From TMED-70 sp036164085 (lineage in GTDB: Bacteria > Chloroflexota > Dehalococcoidia > Lucifugimonadales > Lucifugimonadaceae): DNA of 64,000 nt. The translations under genes and the position numbers were made by a program. The stretch is from positions 1 to 64,000 of the forward strand of contig JAYZJV010000056.1 in assembly GCA_036164085.1 (NCBI GenBank). Reading direction: 5' to 3'. The notes below the pieces were generated by a model. The model was not told where the DNA came from and made no database searches. It saw only the letters and a program-made list of their open reading frames with translations. This document shows, piece by piece, positions 51,849-60,493 of the stretch (its first letter is position 1; each line of letters opens with the position of its first letter).

Positions 51849-52349
51849 ATGGCAAAAGAAACAAAAAAAGATAAAGAAATCAAATCTCTTGAGAAAAAGA
51901 TTATTGAAATCTCAAGTGAGAAAGATAAGTATTTAGATATTGCACAAAGAGCTCAAGCAGATTTAGTAAATTATAGAAAAAAAGTCTCAATAGATAATAA
52001 GGAATCTGATGATCGGGCTCAAAGAAAAATCTTTATGCAAATAATCAATGTTCTTGACCAAATGAATATGGCATTAACTTCAAAAATAGATAATAAATCG
52101 TTCAAATCTTGGATTAAAGGAATTGAATCCGTTAATAGTAACTTTAAGAATCTTTTATCTAATTTCGATTTTGAGGAGCTAAATTTATCAAAAAATGAGA
52201 AATTTGATCCTAATAAACATGAGGCAATATCAAGAGTAGAAACAGACGAATTTGAAGAAGGAGAGATAGTAAGACAAGTTTCTCCTGGTTATAAACATAA
52301 AGATTATTTACTTAGACCAATTTTAGTAGAAATAGCATTTAAGAAGTAA
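51849..52349 (+). CDS. grpE: nucleotide exchange factor GrpE
   Basis: A 166-residue GrpE. The N-terminal long helix (about 5-75) includes YLDIAQRAQADLVNYRKK, and the C-terminal beta domain has NEKFDPNKHEAISRVE, EGEIVRQVSPGYKHKDYLLRPILV. It exchanges ADP on DnaK. It is 2 bp after hspR and 20 bp before dnaK, matching a heat-shock operon. Confidence 0.95.
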   Translation: MAKETKKDKEIKSLEKKIIEISSEKDKYLDIAQRAQADLVNYRKKVSIDNKESDDRAQRKIFMQIINVLDQMNMALTSKIDNKSFKSWIKGIESVNSNFKNLLSNFDFEELNLSKNEKFDPNKHEAISRVETDEFEEGEIVRQVSPGYKHKDYLLRPILVEIAFKK

Positions 52350-52369
52350 AAATTAAGAAAGGTGATATC

Positions 52370-54262
52370 ATGGCAAAAGTCATAGGAATTGATTTAGGAA
52401 CTACAAACTCTGCAATGGCAGTTATGGAATCAGGGGAACCTGAGGTCATTGAAAACAATGAAGGAAAAAGAACTACTCCATCCGTAGTAGCTCTGAACAC
52501 AAAATCTGATGAAAGATTTGTTGGAGAAACAGCAAAAAGACAATCTATCACTAACCCAGAAAATACAGTTTATTCTGCAAAAAGATTTATTGGGAGAAGA
52601 TTTAATCAAGCTGAAATGAAAAAAGAAGGAAATAGAGTTTCTTATAAATTAAATAAAAGATCTAATGGAGATGTTGGTATAAAACTAGGAGATAATGATC
52701 ATGCTCCAGCAGAAATATCAGCCATGGTTCTAAGAAAATTAAAAGAAGATGCCGAAAATAAATTAGGAGAAAAGATTGAACAAGCAGTAATTACTGTTCC
52801 TGCGTATTTTAATGATTCTCAAAGAGAAGCAACTAAAGTTGCTGGCCAAATAGCAGGATTAGAAGTTTTAAGAATAATAAATGAACCCACTGCAGCCTCA
52901 TTAGCTTATGGACTTGATAAAGAAGGAGACAGAACCATAGCTGTATATGATTTAGGAGGAGGTACTTTTGATATAACTATTCTACAATTAGGAGATGGTG
53001 TTTTTGAAGTGAAATCAACAAATGGAGATACTCAATTAGGAGGAGATGATTTTGATAATGTAATAGTTGATTACGTTTGCGATGACTTCAAAAATGAAAA
53101 TTCAATTGATTTAAAATCTGACCCAGCGGCATTACAAAGGATAAGAGTGGAAGCTGAAAGAGCAAAAATTGAATTATCTTCGGTGAATCAAACTGAAATT
53201 AATCTTCCGTTCATTACAGCAGATTCTAATGGCCCTAAACATTTACAATTGAATCTAAATAGATCAAAGCTTGAAGAACTCACAGGACAGCTAGTTGAAA
53301 AAACAGTTAAACCTACTTTATCAGCACTTAAAGATGCAGAAGTTAAACCTGGAGATATAGATGAAATTGTATTAGTAGGAGGAATGACGAGAATGCCTCT
53401 GGTTTCTGAAAAAGTAAAAGAACTATTTAAACAAGAACCAAATAAAACGATTAATCCAGATGAAGTAGTAGCTCTTGGAGCTGCCATTCAGGCAGGAGTA
53501 CTTCAAGGAGACGTGAAAGATGTTTTATTACTTGATGTAACTCCTTTAACACTCGGAATAGAGACTTTAGGAGGAGTTAAGACTCCATTAATTGAAAGAA
53601 ACACAACAATTCCAACTTCAAAAACAGAGACTTTCACTACAGCTGCTGATAATCAACCTAGTGTTGAGATACACGTTGTACAGGGAGAAAGAGAAATGGC
53701 AAATGACAATGTTTCTATAGGAAGATTTTCTTTAGATGGAATACAGCCGGCTCAGAGAGGGATCCCTCAAATTGATGTGACATTTGACATAGACGCTGAT
53801 GGAATAGTTACAGTTATGGCTAAAGATAGAGCTACAAATAAAGAACAAAAAATTACTATTACTGGGCGATCAGGAATGTCTGATGATGAAATAGATAAGA
53901 TTGTAAAAGATGCTGAAAAGTTTGCTGAAGAGGATCAGAAAAAAAAGTCAGACATAGAATCTAGAAATTCAGCTGAAGCAGTTATATATCAATCTGAAAA
54001 ATTAATAAAAGAAAACTCCGACAAAGTTCCAGAAGAAGTTACATCTGAATTACAAAAAGAAGTAGATGATTTGAAGAGTGTGATTTCCAATGAGGAATCA
54101 GATTCTGAACAAATAAATGAAGGCATTGAAAAAGTAAATCTAGCTTTACAAAAATTTGGACAAAATTTACCTCAACAAGAAAATGATCCTTCAGACCCTA
54201 CAAACACTGATGACAAATCTGATGAAGATGATACTGTTGATGGTGAATATAAAGAAGTGTAA
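52370..54262 (+). CDS. dnaK: molecular chaperone DnaK
   Basis: A 630-residue Hsp70. Signatures are GIDLGTTNSAMAVMESG, YDLGGGTFDITIL and VLVGGMTRMPLV; the substrate domain has LLDVTPLTLGIETLGG; the C-terminal lid ends in an acidic tail (DGEYKEV). It folds client proteins with DnaJ and GrpE and, by analogy, acts as HspR's co-repressor. dnaJ does not follow: the next gene is a FAH hydrolase. Confidence 0.97.
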   Translation: MAKVIGIDLGTTNSAMAVMESGEPEVIENNEGKRTTPSVVALNTKSDERFVGETAKRQSITNPENTVYSAKRFIGRRFNQAEMKKEGNRVSYKLNKRSNGDVGIKLGDNDHAPAEISAMVLRKLKEDAENKLGEKIEQAVITVPAYFNDSQREATKVAGQIAGLEVLRIINEPTAASLAYGLDKEGDRTIAVYDLGGGTFDITILQLGDGVFEVKSTNGDTQLGGDDFDNVIVDYVCDDFKNENSIDLKSDPAALQRIRVEAERAKIELSSVNQTEINLPFITADSNGPKHLQLNLNRSKLEELTGQLVEKTVKPTLSALKDAEVKPGDIDEIVLVGGMTRMPLVSEKVKELFKQEPNKTINPDEVVALGAAIQAGVLQGDVKDVLLLDVTPLTLGIETLGGVKTPLIERNTTIPTSKTETFTTAADNQPSVEIHVVQGEREMANDNVSIGRFSLDGIQPAQRGIPQIDVTFDIDADGIVTVMAKDRATNKEQKITITGRSGMSDDEIDKIVKDAEKFAEEDQKKKSDIESRNSAEAVIYQSEKLIKENSDKVPEEVTSELQKEVDDLKSVISNEESDSEQINEGIEKVNLALQKFGQNLPQQENDPSDPTNTDDKSDEDDTVDGEYKEV

Positions 54263-54271
54263 AGGGCATAT

Positions 54272-55129
54272 ATGAAAATTTATCAGGTAGGGAAAAGTGT
54301 TATTGTTCAAGAAGATAAAAGAGTAAAAAATATTACTAAATTAAGACCTTCTATAAGTACATCCATTGATTTAATTAAAATTGCATTAAGTAATGATCTT
54401 AGTGTTTCTGAGTATTTGAAAAAGACTATGGACACAAAAGAAGGAAATAGCTCAAATAATTCCATTTTGTTAAATCCAAGAATCCCCATTGATTCACCTG
54501 AAACTTGGGCTTTTGGAGTTACATATGAGGATTCTATGAAAGAAAGGCAAGCTGAATCTGATACACCAGATGTTTATGGTAAGGTATATGTAGCTGATAG
54601 ACCTGAAGCTTTTTTTAAAAGTACTTTAGCGAGGTTAAAAGGTCCAAATGACAAAGTTGGAATTCGAGAAGATTCTACTTGGGATGTTCCTGAACCAGAA
54701 CTGACTTTTATTGTATTTCATGGAAAAATCGTTGGTTTTACTGTAGGAAATGATATGTCTAGTAGATCTATTGAAGGAGAGAATCCTCTTTATATTCCGC
54801 AAGCAAAGATTTTTAATAATTCTGCTGCTATAGGACCCTGTTGGGTCCCAATTGAATTACTTGATTATAATAACTTACACGTAGAAATGATAATCAAAAG
54901 AAATTCTAAAGAAGTTTTTTCTGGATCAGGGAACACAAATTTAATGAAAAGAAAATGTGAAGAATTGAATGATTGGCTTCATAAGAGCAATGATATTCCA
55001 GATGGTACGACTGTTATGACAGGAACTGGAACTATTCCTCCAGAAGATTTTACTTTGAAAGAAGGGGATGAAATATCAATATCAATAGAAAATATAGGTA
55101 CTCTAGAAAATACAGTTATAGAAGTTTAA
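54272..55129 (+). CDS. fumarylacetoacetate hydrolase-family protein
   Basis: A 285-residue FAH-fold hydrolase or decarboxylase. The metal site appears in DVPEPELTFIV (Glu-x-Glu) and GFTVGNDMSSRSIEGE with the Asp ligand. AIGPCWVP and TGTIPPEDFTLKEGDEI are common motifs. Family members act on 2-keto-3-deoxy sugar acids, acylpyruvates or 2-hydroxyhepta-2,4-diene-1,7-dioate. With two sugar-acid dehydratase-like enzymes in the window, a keto-acid substrate is possible. It starts 9 bp after dnaK. It overlaps the convergent pyk gene by 4 bp. Confidence 0.85.
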   Translation: MKIYQVGKSVIVQEDKRVKNITKLRPSISTSIDLIKIALSNDLSVSEYLKKTMDTKEGNSSNNSILLNPRIPIDSPETWAFGVTYEDSMKERQAESDTPDVYGKVYVADRPEAFFKSTLARLKGPNDKVGIREDSTWDVPEPELTFIVFHGKIVGFTVGNDMSSRSIEGENPLYIPQAKIFNNSAAIGPCWVPIELLDYNNLHVEMIIKRNSKEVFSGSGNTNLMKRKCEELNDWLHKSNDIPDGTTVMTGTGTIPPEDFTLKEGDEISISIENIGTLENTVIEV

Positions 55130-56574
55130 GAAATATTTATAACTCTAATTAAGTTTGTATTACCTTTCACTCCAATTGGAAGGCCAGCAACAACTACTAT
55201 TGAATCTCCTTTAGATGCTAAATTTAATTCTTTTACTATATTATTTGCATATTCAAACATTACTTCTATTTGATCAAAATTAGAAACATTGATGGTATTC
55301 ACACCGTACCTTAATCCCAAATTTATTTCAGCATTTTGATCTGGAGACAAAGCAATTACAGGTTGAGATGGCCTGTAGGACGCTACTCTTGCAGCAGTTG
55401 ATCCTGATTCTGTAAAAGCAACAATTAATTTGGCATTTAGTTGCTCAGCAATTGTCGCTGCACCATGAGCTATTAATTCATCTACTAAATTGCTATTTTC
55501 TGAATTAATATTTTCTAGTCTAAGTTTTCTAATATAAGTATGATTTGTATCTTTTTCTGCAATTTCAGAGATTTCTCTCATAAATTCTACGGCTCTTACT
55601 GGGTAGTTTCCGACTGAGGTTTCACCTGAAAGCATTATTGAGTCAGTACCATCTAAAACAGCATTATGGACATCAGTAGACTCTGCTCTTGTTGGTTGTG
55701 GATTTTCAGTCATTGATTCCAACATCTGGGTAGCAGTTATAACTTCTTTTCCTTTTTTATTTGAAAGATTAATTATATGTTTTTGGGCCGATGGAACCTT
55801 TGATATAGGAAGGTGAACTCCCAAATCTCCCCTAGCAACCATTACTGCATCAGAACTATCTATTATTTCATCCAAATTATCTAATGCTTTTTGTAGTTCA
55901 ATTTTAGAAATAATCCTTAATTTCTTATTTCCAATTTTTTTCTTCACTCTTTTGATATCTTCAGAATTTCTTACATATGATAAACCTATATAATCAATAT
56001 CATTAGAAATTACAAAATTTAGGGCATTTTCTGTTTCTTCAGTGAAGTAATTTAGCATTGAAGGGAAGCCTCTAGCAACGACAGCCTTATTGCTACTTAT
56101 TTTTCCAGACAATTTTACTTTTGTTTCTATAATAGTTTTATTTATACTAGTCACTTCAAGTTCAACAGCACCATCATCTATCATTAGAATAGCACCTACT
56201 TCAATATCATTATTCAAACCAGATGGCCATATATTTAATTTCTTTGAATTAGAATTTTCATTATCGCATTCAAATAAAATATTTTGATTTTCTAATACAT
56301 TAATTGATCCTTTTTCTATTTCACCAACACGATACTTCGGACCCGGAAGATCTGCCAAAATAGGGAGGTAAATTTTTCTGTTATCAGCAGCTTTTCTTAA
56401 GTTTGAAATAATCTTTTTATGATCATTTTCATTGCCATGTGAAAGATTCATTCTTGCAACATTCATTCCAGCATCTATCAAACCTTCAATTATTTCGATT
56501 GAATCAGAAGAAGGTCCTATAGTACAAACTATTTTGGTTTTTTTAAAATTAGTTATATGGTTACTATTTTGCAT
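55126..56574 (-). CDS. pyk: pyruvate kinase
   Basis: A 482-residue pyruvate kinase, the last step of glycolysis (PEP + ADP to pyruvate + ATP). It shows KIVCTIGPSSDS, GMNVARMNLSHG, the active-site block IISKIELQKALDN, MVARGDLGVHLP, and TQMLESMTENPQPTRAESTD. The C-terminal domain (about 360-482) carries FTESGSTAARVASYRP. The potassium-site sequence PTRAE is normal. It has no extra C-terminal domain of the Bacillus type. Convergent overlap with the FAH gene is 4 bp. The gap of about 90 bp upstream separates it from the divergent DUF164 gene. Confidence 0.96.
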   Translation of the reverse strand: MQNSNHITNFKKTKIVCTIGPSSDSIEIIEGLIDAGMNVARMNLSHGNENDHKKIISNLRKAADNRKIYLPILADLPGPKYRVGEIEKGSINVLENQNILFECDNENSNSKKLNIWPSGLNNDIEVGAILMIDDGAVELEVTSINKTIIETKVKLSGKISSNKAVVARGFPSMLNYFTEETENALNFVISNDIDYIGLSYVRNSEDIKRVKKKIGNKKLRIISKIELQKALDNLDEIIDSSDAVMVARGDLGVHLPISKVPSAQKHIINLSNKKGKEVITATQMLESMTENPQPTRAESTDVHNAVLDGTDSIMLSGETSVGNYPVRAVEFMREISEIAEKDTNHTYIRKLRLENINSENSNLVDELIAHGAATIAEQLNAKLIVAFTESGSTAARVASYRPSQPVIALSPDQNAEINLGLRYGVNTINVSNFDQIEVMFEYANNIVKELNLASKGDSIVVVAGLPIGVKGNTNLIRVINIS

Positions 56575-56664
56575 AATTTAATTAAAACTTTTTCAGATAT
56601 AGAATTCAATTAAGATTTATATATCGTATTATATATTATAGAAGAGAATGTATTAGAGAGTGTT

Positions 56665-57366
56665 ATGCCTGAATTAAATCACAATTTTTTTCAATTACAA
56701 GAATATGATTTAAGTATTTTTAATATTCAAGACAAATTAGATGTAATTTCAAAAAAATTAGAAGAAAAATTAGGAATTGAAGAATTCAAGGAAAAATTAA
56801 ATTTAATAGAAGTGAAATTTCAAGAACTTACAAAACTTCAAATACAAATTAATCAAATAATTGATCAAACAAGTAATGAAATAAATGAACTAAATACTAC
56901 TTTGTATTCTGGGAAAATAAGGAATACCAAAGAAGTTGAAGCATTAGAATTTGAAATTAAAAATAATACAAAGAATCTAACATCTTATGAACTTAAACAG
57001 AATCAAGTTAATGAAAATATATCTAAATTAAATGGAATAAAAGAAAATTATGAATTGAAAATTTTTTCATTAGAAGAAAAATGGATTGATTCAGAGAAAG
57101 AGTTTATATCTGCAATAGAAGAATTAAATAAAGATAAAGCTAGTATAGAAGAAAAAAGAGAAAAATTATCAAAAAATCTAGATAAAAAGCTATTAACTCT
57201 TTACGATTCTTTTATTCATAAAAATAGAAATATAGGTATTTCTAAACTTGAAAACAGAATAAGTACTTGCTGTAAAATTGAATTACCTAATGCTTTTATC
57301 GAAAAAATTAAAACAAGTGAACTACCTATAGTTTGTAACTGTGGCAAATCTTTAATTTCGGAGTGA
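56665..57366 (+). CDS. coiled-coil C4 zinc-ribbon protein (DUF164/CT398-like)
   Basis: A 233-residue protein: a long coiled coil (about 18-175) with heptads of Lys, Glu, Leu and Ile, then a C-terminal zinc ribbon with STCCKIELP and IVCNCGKSLI. The sequence fits the DUF164/zf-RING_7 family. Members often sit next to rnpB or RNase H genes in actinobacteria and related phyla, as here. Function is not established; a scaffold or nucleic-acid role has been suggested. A TTG recombinase-like gene follows after 3 bp. Confidence 0.8.
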   Translation: MPELNHNFFQLQEYDLSIFNIQDKLDVISKKLEEKLGIEEFKEKLNLIEVKFQELTKLQIQINQIIDQTSNEINELNTTLYSGKIRNTKEVEALEFEIKNNTKNLTSYELKQNQVNENISKLNGIKENYELKIFSLEEKWIDSEKEFISAIEELNKDKASIEEKREKLSKNLDKKLLTLYDSFIHKNRNIGISKLENRISTCCKIELPNAFIEKIKTSELPIVCNCGKSLISE

Positions 57367-57369
57367 TTT

Positions 57370-58479
57370 TTGAATTCATTAGCGATTGTTTATAACAAAA
57401 ATAATAATGATGAAATTAATAAATTAAATGAATTCTGTCGTTATGAAAATATATCTTTAGATTATTTTTCACACGAAAAAAATTTCAAAAATATTTGTGA
57501 TTTTATTGTTAAGAATAATGTATCTAAATTATTCTTAACTGATGCAAAGGTTTTGGATGAAGATCTAAAGTCTTTTACTGAAAAAATCATATCTTTGCAT
57601 AAAATAAATATATCTGTTTTATGTGCATCTTATGAATTTCCAGATCCTTTTCAGTTAGCTATTCGTACATTAAGTGTTAATGGTAAAGATCCAGAAAGAA
57701 TAAATAAAATAAAAGACTCCATCAATAAAAAAGCTTCCAGAGGACAAGTTTTAGGAAAAATTCCGTATGGATACAAAAAAAACTCTTCAGGATTTTTTGA
57801 AGAAAATGTTGAACAATCAAAAAATGTAAGAAAAATTTTCGATTTTTTTAATAATGATTTTTCCATTTCTGAGATAACTAAAGAATTGTCAATAACATCA
57901 TTAAATGAAAAATGGTCCAATCAAAAAGTGAAACATATTTTAGAAAATGATTTTTATACAGGTATTTACAGAAGATACAATGTAGTTATTCCAAATTCTC
58001 ACCAACCAATAATTAATAAACAAGATTTTGATAACGCAAACAAACAATTTAATAAAAATCAAAAAAGAATTTATAAAAAAAATTATTGGAATGGGATTCT
58101 TTTTTGCGGTTTATGTTTAAATAAATTATCAATAACTAATCACAAAAACTCATGGGTTAAGGATGGTAATAAGAAAACCAAAATTTATAAATACTATAAT
58201 TGTAAAAATACCAATAATCATAAAAAGTTAAAAATAAAATATGAAATATTAAATGAATTGCTAGATAAAAAATTTAATAAGGAAATGATTCAAGACCAAA
58301 TAATTGAACAATCATATGTGTATAAACTAATTTCTCAATTATCCAATTCAAAAATACTTTTTGATGAATTTATTGATAAATTTGAAAAATTTAATAAATT
58401 GGATTCTGTAAAAAATAATCTTATAAAAAAAATCTTTATAAAGGAAATAGATACCGAAATTATCATTTCAATAGACTAA
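57370..58479 (+). CDS. serine-recombinase-like protein with degenerate catalytic domain
   Basis: A 369-residue relative of large serine recombinases. Residues about 105-210 match the Recombinase domain (RINKIKDSINKKASRGQVLGKIPYGYKK, WSNQKVKHILENDFYTGIYRR), and about 235-285 the zinc ribbon (FCGLCLNKL and YYNCKN). The N-terminal part (1-100) has Rossmann-like hydrophobicity but lacks the resolvase active site: the AIYVRVST-type serine motif is replaced by SLAIVYNKNNND, and the conserved arginine motif by LFLTDAKVLDED. It should not catalyse recombination. The start is TTG, after GGAG at 57360. It lies between the DUF164 gene and rnpB with no attachment sites or cargo seen. A domesticated DNA-binding protein is the favoured view. 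Confidence 0.72.
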   Translation: MNSLAIVYNKNNNDEINKLNEFCRYENISLDYFSHEKNFKNICDFIVKNNVSKLFLTDAKVLDEDLKSFTEKIISLHKINISVLCASYEFPDPFQLAIRTLSVNGKDPERINKIKDSINKKASRGQVLGKIPYGYKKNSSGFFEENVEQSKNVRKIFDFFNNDFSISEITKELSITSLNEKWSNQKVKHILENDFYTGIYRRYNVVIPNSHQPIINKQDFDNANKQFNKNQKRIYKKNYWNGILFCGLCLNKLSITNHKNSWVKDGNKKTKIYKYYNCKNTNNHKKLKIKYEILNELLDKKFNKEMIQDQIIEQSYVYKLISQLSNSKILFDEFIDKFEKFNKLDSVKNNLIKKIFIKEIDTEIIISID

Positions 58480-58480
58480 A

Positions 58481-58510
58481 TTGGTTATAATGAATGAGTT
58501 AGGCTATAAA
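58481..58510 (+). promoter_or_regulatory. possible rnpB promoter
   Basis: TTGGTT at 58481-58486 and TATAAA at 58505-58510 are separated by 18 bp, about 20 bp ahead of the rnpB P1 helix. An alternative extended -10 (TGGTTATAAT) lies inside the same stretch. It begins right at the recombinase-like gene's stop codon. Confidence 0.4.
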
Positions 58511-58530
58511 ATTTTAGTTTTTAACAATTT

Positions 58531-58882
58531 AGATAAAAGAAAGACGAGTGATCGCTGGCCAATTTGCCAGAGGAAAGTCCGAGCACCACTAGGAAAAAGT
58601 GCCTGTTAACGGCAGGGCAGGGCAACCTGACGGATAGTGCAACAGAAAAAATACCGCCAATTTTATTGGTAAGGGTGAAAAGGTAAGGTAAGAGCTTACC
58701 ACAAATTTGGTAACAAATTTGGTATTGTAAACCCCACTTGGTGCAAGGCTAAATAGAGGGACGCTAAGTTTCCTAGACAGTCCCTGGGTAAGCTGCTTGA
58801 GCTAGTTGGTGACAACTAGCCTAGATGGATGATCACATCTATTTATAGAAACAGAACTCGGCTTATAGTCTTTCTTTTATCT
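58531..58882 (+). ncRNA. rnpB: RNase P RNA, bacterial type A
   Basis: The RNA subunit of RNase P, which matures tRNA 5' ends. P1 is a perfect 15-bp helix between 58531-58545 and 58868-58882. The universally conserved segments are in order: GAGGAAAGTCCG (about 58571), GGCAGGGCAGGGCAACCTGACGG-like P4/J region, GTAAACCCCACTTG (about 58727), CTGCTTGAGC, GATGATCAC and ACAGAACTCGGCTTA (about 58852). The layout, including the P6/P17-type segments, fits type A. The length is about 352 nt. It lies in the 430-bp gap between the recombinase-like gene and the convergent amidohydrolase; no other gene is seen there. Confidence 0.95.
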
Positions 58883-58910
58883 TATAAAATAATTATTTAC
58901 TCAAGATAAA

Positions 58911-60491
58911 TCAAGGAACTGCTTGACCAGCAAATATTCCTGTACAATTTTCATTATTAACGGCTATACTTCCATTAACAATCACATAAGGAATTCCAAT
59001 CGGAAATTGTTTAGCATCATCATAAGTCGCAGTATCTATAATCTTTTCTTCATCAAAAATTACTATGTCAGCAAAATATCCTTCTTTCAATAATCCTCTG
59101 TTGGTTAAATTAAAAGTTTTTGCTGGATTATTAGAAACCCTTTGAATCATTTCTTCAAGAGACATTACATCAAATTGCCTTCTAAGCCTACCAATGAATC
59201 TTGGAAAAGTTCCGTAAGCTCTTGGGTGAGGTACACTACCTAAAGGGATTGAGTCGCTTCCTATCATGTAATCAGGTCTAGATAAAAATTCCATAGCATC
59301 TTTACTTACCTGTCTCCATTTGGATATGCTTTCTGGAGGGACTTGCCAAAATCCTACTTGTAAATCTTGTTCAATTAATAAATCACAAATCAAATCTCCC
59401 ATTGAAGTGTTTCTTAATTCAGAAAGTTCAGAAACTGTCATTCCTTCAAGTTCAGGGTTTTTGGGTAAATAAGAAAGTAAAGTTTGATCCATGTTACGTT
59501 TTTTATTTAGAGCAAAGCTTTCAATAATTTTTGATCGAGAACTTTTGTCATTCAATCTTTCTAAAATATCTTTTGGTCCACCTTCATGAGCCCAACTTGG
59601 TAAATTGCTAAGTAAAAATGAACTTCCTGTTGGGTAGGGATATAATTCTAAAGTACAATTTACTCCTTCATCTTTTGCCTTGTCAATTAATTCTAAAACT
59701 TTTGAAACTTGGCCAGCATTTTCTGCACTAGTGCGTGTGTGAGAAAAATGAACCCTAACTCCAGATCTTCTACCTATTTCAAGAGCTTCAGGAACCCCTC
59801 CTCCTCCAAAACCTCGATCAATGTTAACATCTCTTAGATGGGTGATATATACACCGTCTTTTTCTCTGACAACTTTACATAATTCAATTAATTCTTCTGT
59901 AGTGCTCCAAGCGTTAGGGTGATATGACATACCTGTTGCTAATCCCACAGCTCCTTGCTCTAATCCATCTTTAAGTAAGTTTTTTGCATGGTCCAATTCT
60001 TTCCCTTCTAAAGGTTTATCATAAAATCCAACGGACTCCATTCTTAGTGCTCCATGAGATACAGGGTATGCTGTATTAACCGAAACCTTCTTATGATAAT
60101 TAGATCTGAATGATCTTATACTACTCATATCAAGATTTTCTGGTGGCATGCCTAGTATCCCACTTAGATATTTTCTTTGAATTTTATAGTTTTCAGATGA
60201 AAGAGGAGCATAAGAAAGACCATCTTGCCCTAAAATCTCTGTAGTTACCCCTTGCCTTAAACTGCTAGCATGCTGAGGATTGATTAGCAAAACTCCATCA
60301 TGATGAGTATGTGCATCAATAAATCCAGGAGAAATAATTAGTCCATTTGCATTAATTATTTTTTTTGATTCTTTACCTGATGAGTCACCTATAAAGCTTA
60401 TTTTTTCTCCTGATATCCCTACATCTGCTCTAAATCTATTTTGACCAGATCCATCTATAATTTCTCCATGTTTTATGAGTAAATCGAACAT
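58911..60491 (-). CDS. N-acyl-D-amino-acid deacylase-type amidohydrolase
   Basis: A 526-residue amidohydrolase-superfamily enzyme of the D-aminoacylase group. The metal motif HTHHDG follows SPGFIDA; LRQGVTTEILGQDGLSYAP is typical of this group; GVYITHLRDVN has His and Arg; VHFSHTR contains another His; YMIGSDSIPLG gives the Asp; PAKTFNLTNRG and GYFADIVIFDEEKI form the C-terminal beta part. It hydrolyses an N-acyl amide or similar bond. It is the last of three minus-strand genes (TPP enzyme, enolase-family, this) with 1-2 bp spacers. Confidence 0.87.
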   Translation of the reverse strand: MFDLLIKHGEIIDGSGQNRFRADVGISGEKISFIGDSSGKESKKIINANGLIISPGFIDAHTHHDGVLLINPQHASSLRQGVTTEILGQDGLSYAPLSSENYKIQRKYLSGILGMPPENLDMSSIRSFRSNYHKKVSVNTAYPVSHGALRMESVGFYDKPLEGKELDHAKNLLKDGLEQGAVGLATGMSYHPNAWSTTEELIELCKVVREKDGVYITHLRDVNIDRGFGGGGVPEALEIGRRSGVRVHFSHTRTSAENAGQVSKVLELIDKAKDEGVNCTLELYPYPTGSSFLLSNLPSWAHEGGPKDILERLNDKSSRSKIIESFALNKKRNMDQTLLSYLPKNPELEGMTVSELSELRNTSMGDLICDLLIEQDLQVGFWQVPPESISKWRQVSKDAMEFLSRPDYMIGSDSIPLGSVPHPRAYGTFPRFIGRLRRQFDVMSLEEMIQRVSNNPAKTFNLTNRGLLKEGYFADIVIFDEEKIIDTATYDDAKQFPIGIPYVIVNGSIAVNNENCTGIFAGQAVP

Positions 60492-60493
60492 TT

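Noticed and set aside
57370..58479. Active integrase of a genomic island
   Set aside because: Catalytic serine and arginine motifs are missing, no att-like repeats or cargo genes were seen, and rnpB beside it is intact.
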